A stretch of 43,171 bases of DNA from Pseudomonadales bacterium (GTDB lineage Bacteria > Pseudomonadota > Gammaproteobacteria > Pseudomonadales > Ketobacteraceae), in assembly GCA_022361455.1 (NCBI GenBank), contig JAKSAW010000711.1:1-43171 (forward strand), written 5' to 3'. The notes below the pieces were generated by a model that saw only the letters and a list, made by a program, of their open reading frames with translations, was not told the DNA's origin and made no database searches. Position numbers and translations under genes: made by a program. This document shows positions 24,063 through 33,061 of this stretch, piece after piece (within the stretch, counting starts at the first letter, position 1; each line of letters starts with the position of its first letter).

Positions 24063-26462
24063 CTATGTTGGATTACTATCCAGCAACTTCAATGTGCTCT
24101 TTGCCTTTTCTTGGCCTCTAAATTCCCTTTCCGCTGCCAGCGCTGAAGCAAGATATTTCTTAGCATTTTCCTTATCATTAATTTTGAAATAGGTCATGCC
24201 AAGGTGATATTGAATTTCGGGATTATCTGGCTGTTTTAATAATGCGCGTTTTATTAACGGAAGCGCTTTGTCATAGTGACCACTTACATACTGAACCCAG
24301 CCAGCAGTGTCTTGGAACTGAGCCGACTTTCTTTCGAGTAATAATTTGCTCAATTCTTGAGCTCTCTGTAATGCTACAACATTGTCACTATCGTATGTCA
24401 CTAATAGCATCGCTAAATTGTTTGCTGCTACTGCATTATTACTATCGCTATCCATGATTTTCTCGTACTGGTGGATGGCTTCTTGATAGTCACTATTTTT
24501 CTCAGCAACATTTGCTAACTCTGCTCGCAAACGAATATTGCCTTGAGTTTTCTCTACACCTTCACGAAGAGCGTCCATTGCACCCTGGTCGCTGCCTTCT
24601 GCCATCGCCGCTAATGCCTTATTTCGATAAGGAACCCACCAAGTAGGATTGATACGTTTTGCTTTATTGAATGCAGCAACTGCCTCTTTAAAGCTTTTCT
24701 CGGCCAACAAGATCTCACCCTTGAGATTATGTGCCACTGGATTATCGTTTAACGATTCTGCCGTTTCATCTAACCAACTAACAGCCTCATCCAATTTCTT
24801 TAGTGTTATTAAGCTACGCACCTTGCTAGACATAGGCTCAACAGCTCCGGGCTTTAGCCTTAAAGCTTCATCGAAATAGGTAATCGCATCCTCATGATTA
24901 TTTTCCGATTGAAGGATCAATCCATAGTAATGAAATGGACGAGGGTTCGTTGTATTCAAAGACATAAGCCTTTTAACAGAGGATTTGGCTTTTTCGGCGT
25001 CATTAGCACTCATAAAGGCCTGCGCCAGCTTTTCGAGAACGGTTGTATCGTTAGGCTTTAAGCGATCAGCCATTTCTAAATGTTTGATCGCTTGCTCTCT
25101 TTGGTTTGCCTGCTGATATAGCTCTGCTAGCTGTAAACGAGCTAACAAATCTTTGGGATTTAAGTTTAGTGCCGCATTGAGCATATCTATGGCTAGGCTA
25201 GGTTCATTATTAAGGATATGAGCGCTAGCCAACATCTTTATAATCTCCACGTTCTCTGGGTTAGCATTAAGCACAGTTCTCAGATCGGCGATAGCATTGA
25301 CTGAGTCTTCTTTTTTAAGGTGTTTGGTACCCCTTAGTGTTAACGCTTCTATGTTACCTGGATGATCTTTAAGTACTTCAGCAACAAGAATATCGGACTC
25401 CTCGATGTTTCCTTGCTTATCGAGAAGAAAAGCCAAACGATTCTTAGCTTTTATCGACACCACTTCATTTTCTTCTACCATTTCGCGATACATGGCTTCA
25501 GCAATTTCTGGCCTATTATCTATTAAGTAGAAAGATGCTAATTTAAACTTTAGATCAAAATTATCTTTATCGTTTTTGATATGCTCTTGCAAAAGTGCTT
25601 CCGCATCGGCCTTGCTGCCTCGCGAAACAAACAAATCATGTAGACCAATTATTGCTTGAGTCTTGTATTCTTCGGATTCAATGATTTGCTTAAAAACAGC
25701 CTCGGCCTCGTTTGGACGTTTCGTTCGCTCATAGAATACGACCAGTTGCTTCTTGAATGCGATGCTATCTTTATCTAATTCAGAAAGAGTGACCAGTTCC
25801 TTTTCAGCAAGCGCTAATCGTCCTTCTGACAAATATAATTTAGAAAGCAAGGTATGAAGGGTAATACTATCAGGATGATTTTTAACTTCACGTTCCAAAA
25901 GTTCCAGAGCCGCGCCGCGATTCTTATTTAACTCGTTTAGTGTTGCGAAGAGCACAATTGCATCAATACTATTGGGGTCTAATTTATAGGCCTGTTCTAC
26001 GAGTTTAAGCGCCTCTTGAATTTTTCCTGCTTTAGAAAATGCCCCAGCTTGTAACGTCAGGGCTCCAGGATGAGTCGCGTCCTTAGCCAACACTTCCTCA
26101 GCTAACTTTAAAGCTAATTCCATTTCATTAGCCAACAAATACAACTGACCAAGTTTTATCTTTGCTTCAATATTTTCAGGCTGTAGTTCAATTACCGCGC
26201 GATATTTACCTACAGCACCTCGCCATTCCTGGAGTTTTTCTAGGGTTTTAGCAAAACCCAATAAAGCGGGTATGTCTTTCGGGTCTATTTTTAGGACGTT
26301 TTTGTAGCCAATGCGAGCTTTCTCGTAATCCTCTGCGGCAAAGCTAATTTCAGCTTGCTCCATATACTTATGTTTACGCCCCTCGACACCATCGCAACCA
26401 TTTAGGGTAGCCACAAGAAAACTAACAAGAAGCATTAATCGAAAGCTGATCGACATATTCAT
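24063..26462 (-). CDS. prsT: PrsT-like TPR lipoprotein of PEP-CTERM/exosortase systems
   Basis: A 799-residue protein. The signal peptide ends in LNGC with C23 as the lipidation site. The rest is a near-continuous array of 34-residue tetratricopeptide repeats, recognisable by units such as AEDYEKARIGYKNVLKIDPK, with Pro-Asn or Pro-Lys turns between units. This length, lipobox and repeat layout match the PrsT family (TIGR02917), which accompanies EpsH-type exosortases and exopolysaccharide genes. Its exact role is unproven; periplasmic or outer-membrane scaffolding of polysaccharide export is likely. AGG eight bases before the ATG supports the start. It lies 125 bases downstream of the transferase gene. 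Confidence 0.85.
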   Translation of the reverse strand: MNMSISFRLMLLVSFLVATLNGCDGVEGRKHKYMEQAEISFAAEDYEKARIGYKNVLKIDPKDIPALLGFAKTLEKLQEWRGAVGKYRAVIELQPENIEAKIKLGQLYLLANEMELALKLAEEVLAKDATHPGALTLQAGAFSKAGKIQEALKLVEQAYKLDPNSIDAIVLFATLNELNKNRGAALELLEREVKNHPDSITLHTLLSKLYLSEGRLALAEKELVTLSELDKDSIAFKKQLVVFYERTKRPNEAEAVFKQIIESEEYKTQAIIGLHDLFVSRGSKADAEALLQEHIKNDKDNFDLKFKLASFYLIDNRPEIAEAMYREMVEENEVVSIKAKNRLAFLLDKQGNIEESDILVAEVLKDHPGNIEALTLRGTKHLKKEDSVNAIADLRTVLNANPENVEIIKMLASAHILNNEPSLAIDMLNAALNLNPKDLLARLQLAELYQQANQREQAIKHLEMADRLKPNDTTVLEKLAQAFMSANDAEKAKSSVKRLMSLNTTNPRPFHYYGLILQSENNHEDAITYFDEALRLKPGAVEPMSSKVRSLITLKKLDEAVSWLDETAESLNDNPVAHNLKGEILLAEKSFKEAVAAFNKAKRINPTWWVPYRNKALAAMAEGSDQGAMDALREGVEKTQGNIRLRAELANVAEKNSDYQEAIHQYEKIMDSDSNNAVAANNLAMLLVTYDSDNVVALQRAQELSKLLLERKSAQFQDTAGWVQYVSGHYDKALPLIKRALLKQPDNPEIQYHLGMTYFKINDKENAKKYLASALAAEREFRGQEKAKSTLKLLDSNPT

Positions 26463-26587
26463 TATCTTAACCTATCTGCTGGCGCAAACTTGAATTAGCT
26501 ATTAACTGGGCTAAAAAGAATGTCACAGTTTTGAGACATTAAAATTACAGGTAAGCAACACGCAGTCATCATCGATTAGATATATCC

Positions 26588-28231
26588 CTAAATCAAAAAG
26601 GCGGCAGGAATCATCGCAGCACTGACCCCTAGTGATAATCGAATTGTTTTTGATGACTGATAAATATGACTATTTATTAAGTACTCAAACACGTACAAAA
26701 GCACAATAAATTTAACGATATCCAACGGCAAATGATCTATATCGGTCGCAGCCTGAGAGAAATGGGGGATTAGAAACGCCAGTAATATCAGTAAAATATC
26801 GTAAGGACTTGTTTCAAACTTTTTACTATTTGACGTAGATATCGCTACAAAAACTAGCAACGCAGCGACACATATCACTGCCCATTCGATGATATAGCCA
26901 GTATCAGTTACATCTAGTTTGTAATAACCTAAGTAAGACAAACAGGCGCAGAATGTGTAAGTAATTACCCTATCAAACCAATCATTATTGAAATCAATAT
27001 GGTTTCGTGCAAAAAAAGCCAAAGCGAATGCTGCGCATAAAATTGCCACATCAGCGCCGATGGCATTACCAGATAGAACGGTATAGAAAGATAATACCGG
27101 CATTGCAAAAACAATGAATCCGGGCAAATAAATATAAAGTTTCTTTGATTGCAACCAATCACTAAGAAACTGCACTCTTTCTTTGATGTAGACCCGAATG
27201 ACTCCTCTCTCTTGAAAGCTGTACCTTCGCGATTCCAATAGGCTGAGCATCAAAACAATGGTAACTGAATAGCCAATAAACAAGGATGCAGGTATCCAAT
27301 CCGGACTATAGGCAGTAAAGAAAGCACTTACAACAAACAATGCCTGAGTTAGATATAAGATCACAACCGTTTCGTAATGGCTGAAGCCTAGCTTTAGAAG
27401 CCGATGATGGAGGTGATTTTTGTCAGGAGAAAAAGGAGATTTACCGCTCAATATACGATTGCCCATTACAGTGATGGTATCTACCAAGGGCAAACCCAAG
27501 ATTAGCAAAGGCAGGGCCTTAGAAAGCATAATATCTGCTTGCTGGGTTAGTAATAGTAGCTCTACACCTAAAATCAGACCTAAAAATTGGCTGCCAGTAT
27601 CACCCATAAATATCGAAGCTGGGTGTGAGTTAAATCTCAAAAAGCCAAGTACTCCACCAACTACAGCCATCGTCACGATCAATATATAGGGCGCTCCCGA
27701 AGTAAGGCACAACACCCCAACCAACCCAAAGCTAAGCAAGGTTGTTCCGCCAGCCAATCCATCTAGACCATCAGCTAGATTCATAGCATTGGTAATTGCA
27801 ACCAAACATAGAATTGTAAAAGGACAAGCTATATAGCTTGGAATTTGGGTATCACCCATAAAAGGCGCATATCGAATATAGATATCGCCTGCATAAACAA
27901 CTGTCGCAGCCGCAAGGAATTGGCCTAAAAATTTGTATTTGTATGATAAATCTTTGCGATCGTCCCATAGCCCAAACACAAAAATGATTGCTACTGCCGT
28001 TGCAATAGAAATATATTCCTTCTGCAGAGGAAGCCAAATTATCAAGGGTATTAGCGAACCGAGAATCATCGCGATACCACCAATTCGGGGGATCGCCTTC
28101 ACATGCACCTTGCGACTATTAGGCTCATCGACTGCACCGATGACGCCCGCATAACGCATCAGTGGCGGTATTAACACCAAAGTGACTATCATCGATAATA
28201 TTAGAGCCGCATAAAATGCCATATTATTCAA
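26588..28231 (-). CDS. WecA/MraY-type undecaprenyl-phosphate sugar-1-phosphate transferase, extended C-terminus
   Basis: A 547-residue membrane enzyme that would load the first sugar phosphate onto undecaprenyl phosphate. Motifs in order: DEPNSRKVH with PRIGG (35-52), the Asp pair in GLWDDRKD (D90, D91), NLADGLDGLAGG (D154, D157), FMGDTGSQFLG (D211), and KNHLHHRLL (H273, H275, H276) in the substrate loop. The catalytic part ends near residue 345, the usual WecA length. About 200 more residues with five or six further predicted helices follow and are not typical. The start lies 3 bases after the exosortase stop, so translation is probably coupled. Sugar specificity cannot be told from sequence. 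Confidence 0.9.
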   Translation of the reverse strand: MNNMAFYAALILSMIVTLVLIPPLMRYAGVIGAVDEPNSRKVHVKAIPRIGGIAMILGSLIPLIIWLPLQKEYISIATAVAIIFVFGLWDDRKDLSYKYKFLGQFLAAATVVYAGDIYIRYAPFMGDTQIPSYIACPFTILCLVAITNAMNLADGLDGLAGGTTLLSFGLVGVLCLTSGAPYILIVTMAVVGGVLGFLRFNSHPASIFMGDTGSQFLGLILGVELLLLTQQADIMLSKALPLLILGLPLVDTITVMGNRILSGKSPFSPDKNHLHHRLLKLGFSHYETVVILYLTQALFVVSAFFTAYSPDWIPASLFIGYSVTIVLMLSLLESRRYSFQERGVIRVYIKERVQFLSDWLQSKKLYIYLPGFIVFAMPVLSFYTVLSGNAIGADVAILCAAFALAFFARNHIDFNNDWFDRVITYTFCACLSYLGYYKLDVTDTGYIIEWAVICVAALLVFVAISTSNSKKFETSPYDILLILLAFLIPHFSQAATDIDHLPLDIVKFIVLLYVFEYLINSHIYQSSKTIRLSLGVSAAMIPAAFLI

Positions 28232-28234
28232 CTC

Positions 28235-29824
28235 TTAATTCGGTACGTAGCGATCTAAATGAGGATACGCTGCTATCATCATTTTACGGAGTCTTTCATC
28301 CGCCTTTTCTAAACTTTCAAATCTGGAGACAGTGGTTGTTATTCTAATCATTGCTCCATCAGTTCTACCTGTAAATAGAGCATCTACTAGCAAGTACCAC
28401 TTAACCAGATATTCGTTAGTAATTATTCGCCCACGCTGTTGGAACCAATAATAGACAAGCGAACGCTGAGGCCCTTTACTGATAACAGCTCTATTGACTG
28501 GCACTGATATAGTTTCAGATAAAGTCACACTACGCTGATTAAATTGAGATATTTCCCAACCATCTCCAGGTATGCAGCTCTTGGGAGAGTGAGCAGAACG
28601 CCCTTTCTTCTGAGTATCATAGTAAGCGACATAGAAATTTACTTGCTCACCTGTTGGCAGTGAATAATCCGTCAATACGTAATCTGTGAGCTTCAATGAA
28701 TTCAGATAAATAGGCCTCATAAACTCGCGTTGCCCGTGCCACTCATCTAACAGCACAGGGAAAGAAGAAAAGTTTTCTCGTCCTGGTATAACATCTTCCC
28801 GCTGAGGCACTGTGATCGTTACGATAGTCATAAGCAACATCACGCCCACGGCACTGTAAAAGGAAGGGGTCACTGAAAGCTTTTTCTCACTAGCCAAGGA
28901 GCCTTCATCGACTTCAGTGTTTTTTATATTTCCCATAGGATTCAAAAGATCTGCAATTGACCTTTTATCGCCCATCAATCTTGCAATTAACCATATTTCC
29001 AACACCAATATTGCAAGAGAGGACATAAAAACAGCCCAACCTTCGAAGTCGTGCAAAATACCTTCGGCTGCTTGTTTCCCCCAATATTCAACGGTCACTC
29101 CAATGAGTCCAATACGGAAGCTATTCATCAGAATGGTAATAGGTATGCTCGATAAGAATATAAATGCTCTAAACAATAATGGTCCACTAAACATGTAGCC
29201 CAAAATAAACCCAAGGGTCATCAAAGGGAACAAATATCGTAGGCCAGAGCATGCCTCCACTACTTGAAGCTGCATCTGGCCAAGGTCGATCACATTGCCT
29301 TCTAGATAAACTGGTATTTCAAAAAGATTAATAATTTGCACACCAATTTGCGAGGAAAGCAACTGCAATTGAGATGACAGATTGTGGTATATGAAGTTCG
29401 GTAAGGGAATCATGAAGAGCAAAATTAGTAGGGGAACGAAATAGTACTTAAACGTTCTCAATCCAGTAATTGAAAGCACAATTCCCCAAATCGCCATTAC
29501 AAAGCCATATTGAATGGCTTCAAATATCGTCGCTAACTCTCCAACCAAACACAAAATTAAACCACCAAAAGTAAGAACTGCTCCCCAGTAGGAACCAGGG
29601 TAAGTTTGCCGGACAAGTATTTCTCGCCGTTCCCACAGCAAGTAGAGAACTATCACGGGCAAGAAAAACCCATGGCTATACTCTTCTTTCCCAGCCCAGC
29701 GCTTCACCATAAATTCAACGCCATCAAAAAATGGAAACAATAGGAACAGAAAGGCCGCACCTATCATCAAAGCTTCAGGAAGCCCTACTTTAATATGAGA
29801 ATATTGTTTTGCTAAATCAGTCAT
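28235..29824 (-). CDS. Exosortase fused to EpsI domain (XrtD-like or XrtA-like)
   Basis: A 529-residue protein. Residues 15-290 form the multi-helix exosortase, a transpeptidase-like enzyme that cleaves C-terminal sorting signals. The catalytic triad is intact: C192 in EACSGLRYL, R237 in NSFRIGL and H258 in HDFEGW. The N-terminal EEYSHGFFLPVI motif is also typical. Residues about 315-529 form a periplasmic EpsI domain with SPKSCIPGDGW. Exosortase-EpsI fusions occur in the XrtA and XrtD classes; the EEYSHG wording suggests XrtD (VPLPA-CTERM), but I am not certain. No PEP-CTERM or VPLPA-CTERM substrate is encoded in this window. It sits between a glycosyltransferase and the WecA-type gene. Confidence 0.92.
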   Translation of the reverse strand: MTDLAKQYSHIKVGLPEALMIGAAFLFLLFPFFDGVEFMVKRWAGKEEYSHGFFLPVIVLYLLWERREILVRQTYPGSYWGAVLTFGGLILCLVGELATIFEAIQYGFVMAIWGIVLSITGLRTFKYYFVPLLILLFMIPLPNFIYHNLSSQLQLLSSQIGVQIINLFEIPVYLEGNVIDLGQMQLQVVEACSGLRYLFPLMTLGFILGYMFSGPLLFRAFIFLSSIPITILMNSFRIGLIGVTVEYWGKQAAEGILHDFEGWAVFMSSLAILVLEIWLIARLMGDKRSIADLLNPMGNIKNTEVDEGSLASEKKLSVTPSFYSAVGVMLLMTIVTITVPQREDVIPGRENFSSFPVLLDEWHGQREFMRPIYLNSLKLTDYVLTDYSLPTGEQVNFYVAYYDTQKKGRSAHSPKSCIPGDGWEISQFNQRSVTLSETISVPVNRAVISKGPQRSLVYYWFQQRGRIITNEYLVKWYLLVDALFTGRTDGAMIRITTTVSRFESLEKADERLRKMMIAAYPHLDRYVPN

Positions 29825-29836
29825 AAGTCATTCTCA

Positions 29837-31111
29837 CTACTGTGGAGCAGTGCTACTCGCTAGTTTTTCTTGATTTATTAGTGCACTAAAAAGTTGGGTA
29901 TAGTCTTTAGCAAGATCCACCCGGTTATAGTTTTCTACAACGAACCGACGCCCCGCTTCTCGCATTTGTATCATTTTCTCGGGTTTGCTACTAAGCTCTA
30001 ATAGCGCATCAGCTAAAGATTCATCGGACTCCGGCTCAAAGCAAATACCGCCCTTCGACTTCTCAATTAATGCTGCACTCTCACCTTCAACACCCAATAG
30101 AATTGGGCGTTTCATCGCCAAGCTTTCAAATATTTTCGATGGAATTACCGTTTTAAATGTCGGTGATTTCTTGAGATGTACCAAAGACACATCTGTCGCC
30201 ATCAACACGATCGGCATCATCGACTTTGGTAATTGTTTGATCATTCGAACATTATGTGTAACACCATATTCTTCGCGAAGACTACAGAGTCTTTCCCGCT
30301 CTGCCCCATCTCCTACCAACAAGTAAACAATATTTTCGTGAGTGGCAGTACGCTGAGCTGCTTTAAGGATTGTTTCTAAGTGATGAGCCATTCCATGTGT
30401 ACCCACGTAAGATGCGACAAACTTCCCTTCAAGTTCATGTTCCTTACGAAAAGCAGCCACTTGTTCGGCTCGCTCTTGTGATTCACCTAAATCGTAAAGA
30501 TCCAGACTCACGCCGTTCTTAATCACGTGAATTTTTTCTGAGTCAATTCCCTTGTTAATCATATAGTCCTTGAATGAATCAGTGACCGAAACGATTGTGT
30601 GCGCTTTGCGGTAGCAAAACAGTTCCAGCCAGTATAACAGCCGAATAACAAAGCCCTTCTTCATAGCACCCACAGCAACAATGGATTCTGGCCAAAGGTC
30701 TCTGATTTCTAGAACCCATTTTGCTGCCTTTAGCTTGCTCACAAAATATCCAGCCATGCCACAGAAAAATTGTGGCGAAGTTGACGCCACCACATCTGCC
30801 TTAGGGGTCTTAAAACACAACAAGATGGACATAAGCATAAAGGACAAATAGTTCAGGATTCTTTGGGAAAAACCTTCATTCGCGGCCAAATAACTCCATA
30901 TACGTATCACATTTATGCCATCAATATTTTCCCTTTGAAATAATCGATTTTTATAGCCTTTGTAAATAACACCATTAGGATGATTTGGGAAACAAGTAAT
31001 TACAGTTACATTGTGTCCTTGCTTAGCCCATTCCTTACAATGCTCATAAGTTCTTGAGGCAGGGGCATTCACCTCTGGCGGGAAATAATGTGATAAAAAA
31101 ATTATATTCAT
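29837..31111 (-). CDS. Family 4 glycosyltransferase, WbuB-like
   Basis: A 424-residue GT-B enzyme. The N-terminus MNIIFLSHYFPPEVNAPASR is the WbuB/CapM-type nucleotide-sugar transferase opening. The C-terminal donor domain has the nucleotide-binding YVGTHGMAHHLE and LLVGDGAER, and PSKIFESLAMKRPIL in place of the common EPFGLV..EA block. I use ATG 31111, with GGAAGG seven bases upstream, not the TTG at 31126. The gene heads the exosortase-transferase run and probably adds the second or a later sugar of the repeat unit in the cytoplasm. 124 bases separate it from the heparinase-like gene. Confidence 0.92.
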   Translation of the reverse strand: MNIIFLSHYFPPEVNAPASRTYEHCKEWAKQGHNVTVITCFPNHPNGVIYKGYKNRLFQRENIDGINVIRIWSYLAANEGFSQRILNYLSFMLMSILLCFKTPKADVVASTSPQFFCGMAGYFVSKLKAAKWVLEIRDLWPESIVAVGAMKKGFVIRLLYWLELFCYRKAHTIVSVTDSFKDYMINKGIDSEKIHVIKNGVSLDLYDLGESQERAEQVAAFRKEHELEGKFVASYVGTHGMAHHLETILKAAQRTATHENIVYLLVGDGAERERLCSLREEYGVTHNVRMIKQLPKSMMPIVLMATDVSLVHLKKSPTFKTVIPSKIFESLAMKRPILLGVEGESAALIEKSKGGICFEPESDESLADALLELSSKPEKMIQMREAGRRFVVENYNRVDLAKDYTQLFSALINQEKLASSTAPQ

Positions 31112-31250
31112 AATAGTGCCTTCCAATCGTCACACTTACCCCAAACAACAACTGGTGACGAAAAATATCTATGTAGTTGATCAAATCTTGTCTTTAACGA
31201 TCTATTTTTTGCATTTTCTATGACGTAAAAATGAAACTTGTCTTTCAGAC

Positions 31251-33053
31251 TCAATAAAAATTTATGGAATAAACAATAGAGTTAGGCAGTTTTTTGTGCG
31301 ACTCAAAACATATGCAATCGATCTCAACGGAAATACCGAATTCAGGAAAGTATTTCGCTTTTTTTATGGTGCACTCTGAATCATAAGAAATAGTCGCGAT
31401 ATAGACGTTATCAGATCTTATCGCGACTGCTATGTCTTTGCGCCGCTGGATATGAATTCGTTTACCTTTCTCATCAAAGCCAGATACGAAATACTCTGGC
31501 CCCAAATGTAAACGAGAAGTCATCGTCAATGGATCCGCTATCTTTTTAAGCTGCCGCCTAGGCGCCGTTATTTCATCACTTACGGTGATGATTGAATTAG
31601 ACATTTCAAAAAAACGGCGGTGGATGACGCCAGAATAGTGTCTCGAGAATCCATCATGCGAAACTTCCAAGGTATCGGATTGCTTATTCGATTCCCAATT
31701 AAGAGCTGTGACATGCGCTCTCGCCCCCACCCTAAATTCGCCCCAAATCTGATGCTGCTCTAATGATTCAAGCTGGGCTGTATTGTGAGCACTTGTTTTA
31801 CGGCAGGCTGTTCGCAACTCTCCAGGCCCATACTGGAACACACCGGTATCTACAAACAATCGGTTTTCTTTATGACTATTCGATACCAACTCAAAGCTAA
31901 ACAAATCACAATGAGTATGGCCAGGCTGATAACTTGGAGCAGGCTCTCCTACGTTAACTAAAACATCATATTGAGATGTCGTTTTCCTCACATAGCCTGA
32001 TTTCTCTAAATGTTTACTGAATACTGGCTTATTGTTCAGCCAGTGACCATCAATACCCCTGAGACCTTTAACCTGTCTCCAATAGAACCTCAAATCAGAT
32101 GGCTCTGACGCGATAGCAAAAGCTGAATCAGCCATCAGTGAAATTTTTCCATCGATCAGGGTTACCGCCCTTAAATAGTCAAAACCATTTTCGATATATC
32201 GTCCCAACTTGCTTTTCAAAAGGCTAAGTTGATTTTTAAAATTGGGTGTGACCTTTTCAACAATCCCATTTACTTTTAAGTACTCGTTAATGGATTGGTA
32301 AACATCTATCAAATCCTCAAGAGCGATACAATGATACATTGGGCTCCGTTCATAGTGGCCACCGTCTCGAGTAAACTGCTCTACAAGCTCTTGCTCAAAG
32401 TTCGTCAGTATTCTTTGAATTTTAGAATTTGAGAAACAACCATCTAAATATAAGGATCCAATAACCAAAGCCACCCAATTTTTAAAGAGGTGATTGGCGC
32501 GAATATGATACTCCATATTCTTACTCAACCATCGACATTGCACTGCCAAGCTAGCTAACCAATGATTAGATACTGTAAGCCCAAGCTCTTGTCTTTTACC
32601 GAAATATCGAACCCAATTTACAATACGCAGCGACGCTGTATAAGGCTCCCAAGCATCTTCTTTACCCATTGGGTTGTTCTCAATCCAACTATCAATAATC
32701 GATGCTTGTTCAATATGATCAACGTTACTGTCTTTTAACCAATCAAAATAATGCAGGTTGTAGCGCCATAACTTAGGATAAGTCATGCAACCCCAATCAA
32801 AACTATTAGTATCCAAAGAAAAATCAGAAGACTGATTTAGAAAAGAGAAGATACCATGCTTGTATTTAGGTTTCCTGTTACTGATCGTATGAAGTAATAC
32901 CAATCCAGAGGACTGCACAGAATCTTTATCAGATATCTGGCCAGAATTTATTAACTGTCCCAGTGGCAAAACTCTACGCAAAAGCAAAAATACTATTTGT
33001 TTTAAGGAAAAATAGCGAAGCGTTTGAAATAGGGTTTCAGCTTTAGCAAGCAT
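31251..33053 (-). CDS. Heparinase II/III family protein of the polysaccharide locus
   Basis: A 600-residue protein with no signal peptide. The N-terminal alpha/alpha toroid (about 95-340) shows WRYNLHYFDWL, EYHIRANHLFKNWVAL and GGHYERSPMYHCIALEDLID. The C-terminal beta sandwich (about 360-590) shows PGHTHCDLFSFEL and GVFQYGPG with RKTSAHNT, the standard PF16889-PF07940 pairing. Members encoded in capsule or exopolysaccharide clusters are presumed uronate-polymer lyases or modifiers, not host-heparin enzymes. Their real substrate is mostly undefined. The gene starts 8 bases after the two-domain oxidoreductase, a frequent partner. The absence of a signal peptide is common in this subgroup and puts the site of action in doubt. 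Confidence 0.88.
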   Translation of the reverse strand: MLAKAETLFQTLRYFSLKQIVFLLLRRVLPLGQLINSGQISDKDSVQSSGLVLLHTISNRKPKYKHGIFSFLNQSSDFSLDTNSFDWGCMTYPKLWRYNLHYFDWLKDSNVDHIEQASIIDSWIENNPMGKEDAWEPYTASLRIVNWVRYFGKRQELGLTVSNHWLASLAVQCRWLSKNMEYHIRANHLFKNWVALVIGSLYLDGCFSNSKIQRILTNFEQELVEQFTRDGGHYERSPMYHCIALEDLIDVYQSINEYLKVNGIVEKVTPNFKNQLSLLKSKLGRYIENGFDYLRAVTLIDGKISLMADSAFAIASEPSDLRFYWRQVKGLRGIDGHWLNNKPVFSKHLEKSGYVRKTTSQYDVLVNVGEPAPSYQPGHTHCDLFSFELVSNSHKENRLFVDTGVFQYGPGELRTACRKTSAHNTAQLESLEQHQIWGEFRVGARAHVTALNWESNKQSDTLEVSHDGFSRHYSGVIHRRFFEMSNSIITVSDEITAPRRQLKKIADPLTMTSRLHLGPEYFVSGFDEKGKRIHIQRRKDIAVAIRSDNVYIATISYDSECTIKKAKYFPEFGISVEIDCICFESHKKLPNSIVYSINFY

Positions 33054-33061
33054 TTCGTGAA

